From the NCBI GenBank assembly GCA_905216145.1, contig CAJMST010000010.1:9772-73771 (forward strand): a stretch of DNA of 64,000 bases, read 5' to 3'. How positions within the stretch are numbered: position 1 is the stretch's first letter; every line of letters starts with the position of its first letter. A program made the translations under genes and the position numbers. Below are positions 16,040-24,957 of the stretch, one piece after another. Source of the DNA: an uncultured bacterium. GTDB lineage: Bacteria > Actinomycetota > Coriobacteriia > Coriobacteriales > Coriobacteriaceae. The notes beneath the pieces were generated by a model, which worked only from the letters and a program-made list of their open reading frames with translations, searched no databases and was not told where the DNA came from.

Positions 16040-17512
16040 ATGAAAGCCCTGAAATGTGAACTTTGCGGCGGTACCGAAATCGTCAAAGATGGGGATTTCT
16101 TCGTCTGTCAAAACTGCGGTATGAAATATACGCTCGAGTCCGCAAAGAAAATGATGGTTGAAGGCGTTGTTCAAATCGAAGGCACGGTGAAAACAGACAA
16201 GACGGCCGATGCAGAAAGGCTGCCCACGTTGGCCAAAACTGCATGCAAAACCAGAAACTTCTGCGAAGCCGAACGATATGCGAACAAGGTGTTAGAGATT
16301 GATTTGGACAACATTGATGCTTGGGCAATTAAGTCAATAGCAATCGACTGGCAACTGACAATTAAAAACAATCGCCTTCGCGAATCTTCGGACTGTTTTC
16401 TCAAAACCTTTCAACTGCTTCCAAATGAAGTAAAAACCTGTGAAGGCCTAATTCATGCGTGGAGCGTCATCAAAAGTCTAAAACTGCACCTCGATGATAT
16501 TATCGAAGCAGTTAGCTCCTTGTATGCCAAGCCAATAATCAACACACCATCAGATGATAATCTCGCGTTGATTGCAGGCACGCTGGCATCCCATCTCGAA
16601 ATAAGAAAAAGCCAATGGGAAGCAATCGGCAAACTTTCCTTTACTTTTTGCAAAGCAAAGAAAGAAATGCTCAAGTCTCCGGATATTTCCGACAGCCAAC
16701 GCCACGCTTTAAATGATACAGACATGGAGAAGTACCTCTTTACTGAAGAGATACCACGAATGTATTTTACGGCAGCAAACATCATCGACAGCTCTGTAGT
16801 AGACGGTGTAACCAAATGGCGAGACAAGTGGGAAAACAACAACATTTTTGATTACTTTCTTGACGGCAGCGGCGTCGACCGGTCCGCAGAAGAGGACGCT
16901 TTCGACATGTGCACGCTCGTATACAATCGATATGAATTAGCGTTGAGAACCGCGATTAAATTCTTAGAGACAGAGACTGAGGGCCATTCGATTACAGGTC
17001 TTATCTTGGCACCCGAGTTATTGTTCAATGTGTGGTCAAACTTATGTGTAATTGAAGAGTTGAACATAGGACATAAAACCTATACGAGAGCCCACGGCGC
17101 ATATGTGTCAAATAGCGTGAAGGAAGGCTTTTCACTAAATGCCGAGGCGATCACGTTACGAAAGGAACGCCTCAAAGAGGACATGGCAAAGCGTGACGAA
17201 TACGACTCCGAGAAGAAGAAGGAACGTGAGCGCGCTGAAAAAGAAGCAGAGCTCCAAGCCAAATACTGGTTAGATAATCCTGTTAAAAAGACGCAAAAAC
17301 AAGCGCTCGAAGATGAATTTGACCGGCTGGGGAACGAACTTCGAGAGCTTAAGAGCAGACGTTCCTTTTTCAGCCCGTTCGAATTCAAGGCAAAACGAGA
17401 ATGTGATGCAAAAATCGAACAGGCTCGCGAGCGCAGGCGGGAAATCAAGAACTCTCTGAAGGCCTTAGACGATGAACTCCTGGCGTATGTGACAAACGAA
17501 ATTGAATCATAG
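16040..17512 (+). CDS. Zinc-ribbon, helical-repeat and coiled-coil protein
   Basis: A 490-residue protein of unknown function. It opens with a TFIIB-like zinc ribbon (Cys6, 9, 23, 26). A helical region with tetratricopeptide-like spacing follows (about 60-130), then a long alpha-helical middle. A highly charged Lys/Glu/Arg coiled coil fills about 375-480. The start is four bases after the HEPN stop, with an AAAGAGG site. Base composition is the lowest in GC of the window (23 of 60 bases at 16381-16440, against 49 of 60 in a purL line at 22081-22140), which suggests horizontal origin. Confidence 0.75.
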   Translation: MKALKCELCGGTEIVKDGDFFVCQNCGMKYTLESAKKMMVEGVVQIEGTVKTDKTADAERLPTLAKTACKTRNFCEAERYANKVLEIDLDNIDAWAIKSIAIDWQLTIKNNRLRESSDCFLKTFQLLPNEVKTCEGLIHAWSVIKSLKLHLDDIIEAVSSLYAKPIINTPSDDNLALIAGTLASHLEIRKSQWEAIGKLSFTFCKAKKEMLKSPDISDSQRHALNDTDMEKYLFTEEIPRMYFTAANIIDSSVVDGVTKWRDKWENNNIFDYFLDGSGVDRSAEEDAFDMCTLVYNRYELALRTAIKFLETETEGHSITGLILAPELLFNVWSNLCVIEELNIGHKTYTRAHGAYVSNSVKEGFSLNAEAITLRKERLKEDMAKRDEYDSEKKKERERAEKEAELQAKYWLDNPVKKTQKQALEDEFDRLGNELRELKSRRSFFSPFEFKAKRECDAKIEQARERRREIKNSLKALDDELLAYVTNEIES

Positions 17513-17639
17513 CTTTCACCGCTTGCCGCAACAGTCCATTGGCAACCTCAAAGGCGCCTCAATGGGATAAGAGCGATTTCACACCATGGAGGAATGGCGG
17601 GCAAACGCTCGGAGTGTTCATTTGTCTGATAACCGATGT

Positions 17640-18881
17640 TCACTCTAGCCCGAGCAGATTAAGTCCCGCCACCGTCATCTTGCACACGAGCGGCCTTGCG
17701 GACACTTTTTCTAAATATCCGGCAGCGATTAGGCTCGACAATGACCTACTCGCTGTCGGCTTTGTCACATCGAGATAGCCCGACACACCATCAAGCGTAG
17801 ATTCGCCAAAGGCACCGAAGATATGCATCTGTGCCGCATAAAACAGAATATCTTTTGCCCTTTCGGTAAACGTATCGTCGAGCTCATCGATCGCCCGCTT
17901 GAGATCATCGAGTTGTACGCGCTTTTCGGCCAAATCGCTCAGAACGGCATCTTGCGCTTGCTCGACCAAATCAAGAATCATTGCAACAAACGGAGTAGCC
18001 TCGCTACCGTTAAGGGGCCTCTCCACCACGTCAAACGCCTTGTAATATGCGGTTTTATTCTCAGCAATCGTCCTAGAGAGCGACAACACCGTAGGCTGCG
18101 ACAACGTCTCGTTCAGGCTCAACGCGAGAAGGTACCTCCCCGTTCTCCCGTTACCGTCATAGAAGGGGTGAATATACTCAAAGAGAAAATGGCAGATTGA
18201 GGCTGCATAGAGGCTTGGGACATCTTCGCGATTGCCCAACTCTATCATCTTGCCAAGGAGGTCAATGATTTCGGGCTCCGAGGAAACACCCTGATGGAGA
18301 ATCTTGCCCCGACTGTTCTCAATCACAACGGGACCCAAACGGAACATCTTGCCATCCGGACGGTCCTTCGGGTCAAGCACGCCCTTAGTGACGGCATCGA
18401 AAATCTCGCGGATATCCTCGGGTTTGCCGGGACGACTTGAACCATCCACCAGCTGAAGGTAGAGGCGAGCGAATTCAATAAAAGGAGTGTGCTCCTTTTC
18501 GGCGGCACCGCAAAGTTCAGCCGCAGCATCCTCCGCAGACTCCAGCGCCGCTTCAATCTGGCGCCGCGTGCTGTGCACACCCTCCATCTCGTTGCTGAAA
18601 ACAACCTCCTCAAGCACCAGCGAACGAATCGAGGCCCCCAAAGCCACATAAGGCAAGCTGTTCCACAGGTTGGAAATCTTTCGCTCTTTTCTGAGGATCC
18701 GCTCGCTAGCAACGGACAGGTTCAAAGGAACACAAGCGAACAGTTCACCATGCTCAAGGTGAATTCCAGTCCGCACCGTGCCGTCGGCAGTAAGGCGCTC
18801 GCGCAGCAGCTCGTCATGGCAAGCATAACGATCGGAGCTTGGATCTGCATAAAAGAGTTTTTCGAGCGTCTTGTACGCCAT
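17640..18881 (-). CDS. Fic-family protein (class II, self-inhibited)
   Basis: Fic enzymes transfer AMP or a related group to a hydroxyl of target proteins. This 413-residue protein has the full active loop HPFYDGNGRTGR from His238. It also has the N-terminal inhibitory motif SNEMEG (Ser96 to Gly101, S-x3-E-G), whose Glu100 would block ATP binding until released. A C-terminal winged-helix segment is suggested by DVTKPTASRSLSSLIAAGYLEK. It converges on the five-gene operon and lies inside the same pair of palindromic arrays. The target is unknown, and no separate antitoxin gene is present, as expected for class II. Confidence 0.92.
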   Translation of the reverse strand: MAYKTLEKLFYADPSSDRYACHDELLRERLTADGTVRTGIHLEHGELFACVPLNLSVASERILRKERKISNLWNSLPYVALGASIRSLVLEEVVFSNEMEGVHSTRRQIEAALESAEDAAAELCGAAEKEHTPFIEFARLYLQLVDGSSRPGKPEDIREIFDAVTKGVLDPKDRPDGKMFRLGPVVIENSRGKILHQGVSSEPEIIDLLGKMIELGNREDVPSLYAASICHFLFEYIHPFYDGNGRTGRYLLALSLNETLSQPTVLSLSRTIAENKTAYYKAFDVVERPLNGSEATPFVAMILDLVEQAQDAVLSDLAEKRVQLDDLKRAIDELDDTFTERAKDILFYAAQMHIFGAFGESTLDGVSGYLDVTKPTASRSLSSLIAAGYLEKVSARPLVCKMTVAGLNLLGLE

Positions 18882-18944
18882 CGCTTCATCGCTCCTTTGA
18901 AATCAAATAGCTAAATCGTCTTTCATTATTTCGAATATATCCGA

Positions 18945-19009
18945 TATTTGCAATTAAGACTCAAGAAATGCATTGTCTAATTTCAGAATTTGAAGTATTG
19001 GCAATTAAT
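18945..19009. promoter_or_regulatory. AT-rich Fic promoter region with direct repeat
   Basis: TATTTGCAATTAAG (18945-18958) and TATTGGCAATTAATG (18996-19010) form a direct repeat about 51 bases apart in the AT-rich region upstream of the Fic gene. A TATATT on the reverse strand near 18935 could be a -10 box. The winged-helix tail of the Fic protein makes self-regulation possible, but this is a guess. Confidence 0.4.
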
Positions 19010-19061
19010 GTTTCCTAATCTACATAGCGAGCTAATTTCAAGCCTCAGCAGAGCTTTATGC

Positions 19062-19350
19062 AAGAGGCGCTGCCTGCATCAACCGCAGGCAGCGCGCTTT
19101 CTCTTGTTATGAAAGGGAAACTATGTCCCAGTATTTCGGATCAGAACGGGGCACGGTTTTCCCCAGGACCTCCTTGCGGAAACTGCGTCCCGTTTTGAAC
19201 GCCGATTCTGGGATACCGTTTCCGCAACGGGTCTCTCGCGGAAACTGCATCCCACTCTGAGCGCCCATTCCGGGACACAGTTTCCCAACGGCCCCCGTTT
19301 CGGAAACCACATCCCGTTCCGAGCCTTCAAAGCGGGACGCGGCTTCCCCG
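19062..19350 (+). repeat. Palindromic array B: hairpin plus four units
   Basis: Second copy of the 12271 array in the same orientation. A hairpin with an 11-bp perfect stem (19067-19077 with 19085-19095) is followed by four palindromic units near 19115-19164, 19174-19227, 19236-19289 and 19300-19350. Units 2 and 3 match those of array A closely; unit 4 is extra. Array B lies directly after the antiporter gene on that gene's transcribed strand. Confidence 0.88.
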
Positions 19351-19362
19351 AGAGAGTATCGA

Positions 19363-20925
19363 CTACTTGCCGTCGTCGTCCTCGGCTTCTTCTCTTGCAT
19401 AGAGCTCCAACATGCGGCGGCGGTATTCGCGCACGGCGAGCTTGGCGCGCTCCAGACGGCGGCGCTCGCGTGGGGTCAGCTCGGATGGGTCGACCTCGTC
19501 TCCATAGGTCTTATCGGCAAGCAGGTGCGCCGCGTCCACGATGCGGGCATCGATGTGGCCGCTCGCCGCCTCGGCGGAAAGACGCTCGGCAATCGTATCG
19601 AGCGTAGGCAGGCCCTCGAATACGCGACCATGTCCATGCGAGGTCAGCAGCTCGTGCTCGCGTGCGAGCAGGCTCGCCAAATCGTGATGGGCGCGAAGGA
19701 TGTCGAGCGCATCGGATGGATGCTCGGCAACCTCTGCCACGGCGGCGACCGGCGCGGCGTCGACCACGCGGTAGAAGAGCTGCGCGAGCAATGGCATCAA
19801 GAACACCGTGATGGCACCGGCGGCAACCATGACCGACGCAATATCTTGCGACAGCGCGCCCGCGTTGACGGCAACGCTCGTCACGGCAACGATGATCGGC
19901 AGCGCCGTGGTGCAGTAGAGCGCCACGGTAATGCGGCCATACGCCGACACATCGCGCGTCGCAGGACAAATACCCATAGAGATGAGGATGGGCACGGCGC
20001 GAATAATCAGCAACGCCGCGATAAATCCCGCGAGCAAGCCCGGGCGCGACGCCACGGCCGTCAGGTCGATCTTTGCGCCCGACACGGTAAAGAACACCGG
20101 GATCAAAAAGCCGTAGGCCAGGCCGTCGAGCTTGGTCTCGAGCGTATGGTTGCCCTCGGGGATGATATAGCGCAGGACAAAGCCGGCGGCAAAAGAACCC
20201 AACACGATGTCGAGATCAAAGACAGCCGAGAATGCCACGAGCGTGACCAGGATGAGCACCGTCAGGCGCACGAAGGTCTGCGACGTGGTATCGGCGCGCT
20301 CCTCAACAAACGCAAAGAAGCGGCTGCCGACGCGCTTGGAGCGGCTCGGGACCACGGCCAGCAACACGCAAACCACCGCAAACAAGCCAAGGATAACGAG
20401 CGTTTGGATGCCAGTGCGGGCAGACAACAGCACCGACATGGCGAGCACGGGACCGAGCTCGCCCCAAGTGCCATACGCGAGAATCGAGTCGCCCACGCGC
20501 GTGCCGGTGAGCGAGCGCTCACGCATAATGGGCACGAGCGTACCGAGCGCCGTCGAAGTGAGGGCAAGCGTCACGGCGATACCGTCGAAATGACTGACTG
20601 AGAACCACGGGGTAAAGCGCACGGCAAGCCAGGCGATACCAAACGTGACGACCCACGTCGCCAAGCCGTAGCGCCCCTCGACGCCCGTGATGCTCTTGGG
20701 GTCGATCTCAAAGCCGGCAAGCAGGAACAAAAAGGCCAGGCCCAGCTCGGACACAAGCGAGACCTCAGCATCTACATGGATGACGCCGAGCATATGGGGT
20801 CCCAGCACCGCGCCGAGCACGAGCAAAAAGACCGTCTCGGGAACGGGTTTTCCGGGAATCGCCGAGGCGATAAAAGGACTCGCAAAGGCCACGAGTGCGA
20901 TGATGGCGAGCGAAACGAATGCCAT
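19363..20925 (-). CDS. Cation:proton antiporter, CPA2 type
   Basis: A 520-residue membrane protein of the Na+/H+ exchanger superfamily. About twelve hydrophobic helices cover residues 1-390. The family elements ELGLAFLFLLAGFEID (about 60-75), TALGTLVPIMRE and GSFAAGFVLR are present. The last 120 residues form a charged cytoplasmic tail, rich in Arg and Glu and ending EEAEDDDGK, with no recognisable TrkA-N domain. It probably exchanges Na+ or K+ for protons across the cytoplasmic membrane. It is a single gene, divergent from purL. Confidence 0.88.
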   Translation of the reverse strand: MAFVSLAIIALVAFASPFIASAIPGKPVPETVFLLVLGAVLGPHMLGVIHVDAEVSLVSELGLAFLFLLAGFEIDPKSITGVEGRYGLATWVVTFGIAWLAVRFTPWFSVSHFDGIAVTLALTSTALGTLVPIMRERSLTGTRVGDSILAYGTWGELGPVLAMSVLLSARTGIQTLVILGLFAVVCVLLAVVPSRSKRVGSRFFAFVEERADTTSQTFVRLTVLILVTLVAFSAVFDLDIVLGSFAAGFVLRYIIPEGNHTLETKLDGLAYGFLIPVFFTVSGAKIDLTAVASRPGLLAGFIAALLIIRAVPILISMGICPATRDVSAYGRITVALYCTTALPIIVAVTSVAVNAGALSQDIASVMVAAGAITVFLMPLLAQLFYRVVDAAPVAAVAEVAEHPSDALDILRAHHDLASLLAREHELLTSHGHGRVFEGLPTLDTIAERLSAEAASGHIDARIVDAAHLLADKTYGDEVDPSELTPRERRRLERAKLAVREYRRRMLELYAREEAEDDDGK

Positions 20926-21109
20926 GTGATGCCTTTCTCTTGTTTGCGCTTCACTGTAGCACCCTCGCCGTCCTCAACGCGCCGCGAGCTGTCGTATCAT
21001 AGTGAGGTTTACAAACATGTGGCTCAAGGCGACCGCAGGACAGACCCCGCAAACCGACCGCTGCCGCATACCGTACCGTACGCCCAACCGATCAGGAAGG
21101 CAGGAACCA

Positions 21110-24100
21110 ATGGTCTCTCGTATCTACGTGGAGAAGAAACCCGGGTTCGACGTCGAGGCTCAGCAGCTCAAGGGCGAGCTGACCGAAATTCTCGGCATCA
21201 AGGGCATCGAGGCCCTGAGGATCATCAACCGCTACGACGTCGAGGGCATCGACGAGGAGCTTTTCCGCTCCTGCGTGCCGACCGTCTTTAGCGAGCCCCA
21301 GGTCGATGTGACCTACGACGAGCTCCCCGCAAGCGATGGCGCCGTCTTTGCCGTCGAATTCCTGCCTGGCCAGTTTGACCAGCGCGCCGACTCCGCCAGC
21401 GAGTGCGTGCAGCTCATCAGCCAGGGCGAGCGCCCCGCCGTGCGCTCCGCCAAGGTCTATATGATCTTGGGCGCCCTGGACGAAGCCGCCATCGAAGCCA
21501 TCAAGCACTACGTGGTGAACCCCGTCGAAGCGCGCATCGCCTCGCTCGACCTGCCCGAAACGCTGTACATGAAGACACCCGAGCCGCAGCCTGTCGAAGT
21601 GCTCGACGGTTTCCGCGAGCTCGACGAGGCCGGCCTTGCCGCCTTTATCGCCGAGCGCGGCCTTGCCATGGACGAGGCGGACATCGCCTTCTGCCAGCAG
21701 TACTTCCGCGATGAGGACCGCGACCCCACCATCACCGAAATCCGCGTGATCGACACCTACTGGTCCGATCACTGCCGTCACACCACCTTCGGCACCGTCC
21801 TGGACGACGTGACGATCGACGACGCCGTGGTGCAGCAGGCCTTCGACCGCTACATGGAGATGCGCCACGAGCTCGGTCGCGACGCCAAGCCCGTCTGCCT
21901 CATGGACATGGGCACCATCGGCGCCAAGTACCTTAAGAAGACCGGCGTCATGACCGATGTCGATGAGTCCGAGGAGATCAACGCCTGCACCGTCAAGGTG
22001 AAGGTCGATGTCGACGGCGAGGACCAGGACTGGCTGTTCCTGTTTAAGAACGAGACCCACAACCACCCGACCGAGATCGAGCCCTTCGGCGGTGCCGCCA
22101 CCTGCGTGGGCGGCGCCATCCGCGACCCGCTCTCGGGCCGCAGCTACGTGTACCAGGCCATGCGTGTCACCGGCGCCGGCGACCCCACCGTCCCCGTGTC
22201 CGAGACGCTCGAGGGCAAGCTGCCGCAGCGCAAGCTCGTAACCACCGCTGCCGCCGGCTACTCCAGCTACGGCAACCAGATCGGCCTTGCCACCGGCCAG
22301 GTCAACGAGCTCTATCACCCCGGCTACGTGGCCAAGCGCATGGAGGTCGGCGCCGTCGTGGGCGCTACCCCGGCAAACCACGTGCGCCGCGAGTGCCCCG
22401 CCCCCACCGACAAGATCATCCTGCTGGGCGGCCGCACCGGCCGTGACGGCATCGGCGGTGCCACCGGCTCCTCCAAGACCCAGAACACCGAGTCCATCGA
22501 GACCTCGGGTGCCGAGGTCCAGAAGGGCAACGCCCCGGTCGAGCGCAAGCTGCAGCGCCTCTTCCGCCGCGGCGACGCCTGCCGCCTGATCAAGCGTTGC
22601 AACGACTTTGGCGCCGGCGGCGTCTCGGTCGCCGTGGGCGAGCTTGCCGACGGCCTGTATGTCGACCTGGACACCGTGACCAAGAAGTACGACGGCCTGG
22701 ACGGCACCGAGCTCGCTATCTCTGAGTCCCAGGAGCGCATGGCCTGCGCCGTCGCCGACGGTGACGTCGAGGAGTTCATGGGCTACGCCGCCGAGGAAAA
22801 CCTGGAGGCGACCGTTATCGCCGAGGTTACCGCCGAGCCGCGCATGCGCATGGCCTGGAACGGTGTCGCCATCGTCGACCTATCCCGCGAGTTCCTCAAC
22901 TCCAACGGCGCGCCCAAGCACCAGGTCGCCCACGTGTGCGCCCGCAGCGTGTGGCAGCCCAGCTGGGCCGGCACCACGCTTGCCGAGCGCATGACCTCGC
23001 TTGTCACCGACCTCAACGTTGCCTCCAACAAGGGCCTTTCCGAGCGCTTCGACTCCACCATCGGTGCCGCAACCGTGCTTATGCCCTTTGGCGGCAAGAC
23101 GCAGCTCACCCCGAGCTCGGCCATGGTCGCCAAGTTCCCCGTGGACGGCGAGACCACCACGGCAAGCGCCATGGCATGGGGCTTCAACCCCTACCTGATG
23201 GAAGCCGACCAGTTTGCTGGCGCCTACCTGTCCGTGGTCGAGTCCATCGCCAAGCTCGTGGCTGCCGGCTTTGAGCACAAGCGCGCCTATCTCTCCTTCC
23301 AGGAGTACTTCGAGCGCCTGCGCACCGAGGCCGAGCGCTGGGGCAAGCCCACGGCAGCCGTCCTGGGCGCCCTTATGGCCCAGGTCGACCTGGGTGCCGG
23401 TGCCATCGGCGGCAAGGATTCCATGAGCGGCTCGTTTGAGGACGAGGCCGGCGAGCTCAACGTTCCGCCGACTCTGATCAGCTTCGCTGTGGCCGTGGGC
23501 CGCGCGGCGCGCGCCGTCTCCCCTGAGTTCAAGGGCCTGACGCACCGCGTCGTCCGCATCGCCCCCGCCACCTACGGCGAGGACTACCGCCCCGACGCCC
23601 AGCAGCTGCTCGCCGCGTTTGACGCCGTCGAGGCGCTCACTGCTACCGGCGACGCCCTGGCTGTCTCCACGCCCGGCTACGGCTGCGGCGCCGAGAGCCT
23701 CTTTAAGATGTGTGTCGGCAACCAGATCGGTATCGAGCTTGCCGAGGATGTGGACGTGGAGAGCCTCTTCACCCCGCTCTACGGCAGCTTTATCGTTGAG
23801 CTCGCCGAGGACGCCGAGCTGCCCGAGGTCGCCGATGGCGTTGTCGTCGAGCCCCTGGGCACCACCGTCGAGGGCTATGTCATCGACACCGGCTCCGAGG
23901 TCATCGAGCTCGCTGAGCTCCAAGAGGCCTGGGAGGGCGGCATCGAGGGTGTCTTCGCCTACCGCAGCGCCGGCGAGACCCCCGAGGTCGAGACCATCGA
24001 CTTCCGCGCCAAGGACATCCACGTGTACGGCGGTGCCAAGATCGCCCGCCCGCGCGTGATCATCCCCGTGTTCCCCGGCAACAACTGCGAGTACGACAGC

Positions 24101-24856
24101 GCCCGCGCCTTCCGTGCCGCCGGTGCCGAGGCCGACACCTTCGTGATCAACAACCTCACGCCCGAGGCCGTCGCCGAGAGCACCCACGAGCTTGCCCGCC
24201 GCATCCGTGCAAGCCAGATCGTCATGATCCCCGGCGGCTTCTCGGGCGGCGACGAGCCCGACGGCTCTGCCAAGTTCATCACGGCGTTCTTCCGCGCTCC
24301 CGAGGTCACCGAGGCAGTCCGCGACCTGCTCAAGGCCCGCGACGGCCTGATGCTGGGCATCTGCAACGGCTTCCAGGCCCTGGTCAAGCTCGGCCTGGTG
24401 CCCTACGGCGACATCGTCGACGCCACGCCCGATGCGCCCACGCTGACGTTCAACACCATCGGTCGCCATCAGAGCCGCCTGGTGCGCACCCGTATCTCGT
24501 CCAACCTGTCCCCGTGGCTGTCGCAGTGCAGCCTGGACGACCCCTACACCGTCGCCATCAGCCACGGCGAGGGCCGCTTTGTCGCCAACGACGAGGTACT
24601 CGCCCAGCTGATCGCCAACGGCCAGGTCGCTACGCAGTACGTGGGCGAGGACGGCAAGCCCAGCATGGATCTTTCCGTCAACCCCAACGGCTCCGCACTC
24701 GCCATCGAGGGCATCACGAGCCCCGACGGCCGCGTCCTGGGCAAGATGGGCCATGCCGAGCGTCGCGGCGACAACCTGTACCGCAACGTGCCCGAGCATG
24801 TCCCCGGCGACAAGTTCATGCCGATCTTTGAGAGCGGCGTAGCCTACTTCGCTTAA
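21110..24856 (+). CDS. purL: Phosphoribosylformylglycinamidine synthase, single chain
   Basis: Converts FGAR, glutamine and ATP to FGAM in purine synthesis. The 1248-residue chain carries both the synthetase and the glutaminase in one polypeptide, unlike the three-part PurLQS of many Gram-positives. Visible parts are the linker region with TYWSDHCRHTTF, the ATP-site element KNETHNHPTEIEPFGGAATCVGGAIRD, a second AIRS-like half, and the C-terminal class I amidotransferase with IPGGFSGGDE and the nucleophile region MLGICNGFQAL. The frame extends upstream, but ATG 21110 follows GGAAGGCAGGA and fits the family N-terminus. A strong terminator follows. Confidence 0.96.
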   Translation: MVSRIYVEKKPGFDVEAQQLKGELTEILGIKGIEALRIINRYDVEGIDEELFRSCVPTVFSEPQVDVTYDELPASDGAVFAVEFLPGQFDQRADSASECVQLISQGERPAVRSAKVYMILGALDEAAIEAIKHYVVNPVEARIASLDLPETLYMKTPEPQPVEVLDGFRELDEAGLAAFIAERGLAMDEADIAFCQQYFRDEDRDPTITEIRVIDTYWSDHCRHTTFGTVLDDVTIDDAVVQQAFDRYMEMRHELGRDAKPVCLMDMGTIGAKYLKKTGVMTDVDESEEINACTVKVKVDVDGEDQDWLFLFKNETHNHPTEIEPFGGAATCVGGAIRDPLSGRSYVYQAMRVTGAGDPTVPVSETLEGKLPQRKLVTTAAAGYSSYGNQIGLATGQVNELYHPGYVAKRMEVGAVVGATPANHVRRECPAPTDKIILLGGRTGRDGIGGATGSSKTQNTESIETSGAEVQKGNAPVERKLQRLFRRGDACRLIKRCNDFGAGGVSVAVGELADGLYVDLDTVTKKYDGLDGTELAISESQERMACAVADGDVEEFMGYAAEENLEATVIAEVTAEPRMRMAWNGVAIVDLSREFLNSNGAPKHQVAHVCARSVWQPSWAGTTLAERMTSLVTDLNVASNKGLSERFDSTIGAATVLMPFGGKTQLTPSSAMVAKFPVDGETTTASAMAWGFNPYLMEADQFAGAYLSVVESIAKLVAAGFEHKRAYLSFQEYFERLRTEAERWGKPTAAVLGALMAQVDLGAGAIGGKDSMSGSFEDEAGELNVPPTLISFAVAVGRAARAVSPEFKGLTHRVVRIAPATYGEDYRPDAQQLLAAFDAVEALTATGDALAVSTPGYGCGAESLFKMCVGNQIGIELAEDVDVESLFTPLYGSFIVELAEDAELPEVADGVVVEPLGTTVEGYVIDTGSEVIELAELQEAWEGGIEGVFAYRSAGETPEVETIDFRAKDIHVYGGAKIARPRVIIPVFPGNNCEYDSARAFRAAGAEADTFVINNLTPEAVAESTHELARRIRASQIVMIPGGFSGGDEPDGSAKFITAFFRAPEVTEAVRDLLKARDGLMLGICNGFQALVKLGLVPYGDIVDATPDAPTLTFNTIGRHQSRLVRTRISSNLSPWLSQCSLDDPYTVAISHGEGRFVANDEVLAQLIANGQVATQYVGEDGKPSMDLSVNPNGSALAIEGITSPDGRVLGKMGHAERRGDNLYRNVPEHVPGDKFMPIFESGVAYFA

Positions 24857-24894
24857 TACGTTCCCATCGGGTACAATCCCCTCGGGTAACAACA

Positions 24895-24930
24895 CCCGCC
24901 ACCGGCACGCCCGGTGGCGGGTTCTTTTTT
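24895..24930 (+). terminator. Terminator of purL
   Basis: A perfect 11-bp GC-rich stem (24895-24905 with 24911-24921) is followed by TTCTTTTTT. Confidence 0.95.
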
Positions 24931-24957
24931 GCTTCGCGCGTATAGGAGAAGAACATC

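Noticed and set aside
22880..24895. Reverse 671-codon frame over purL
   Set aside because: Shadow of the purL coding sequence, with no ribosome site and a repetitive product.
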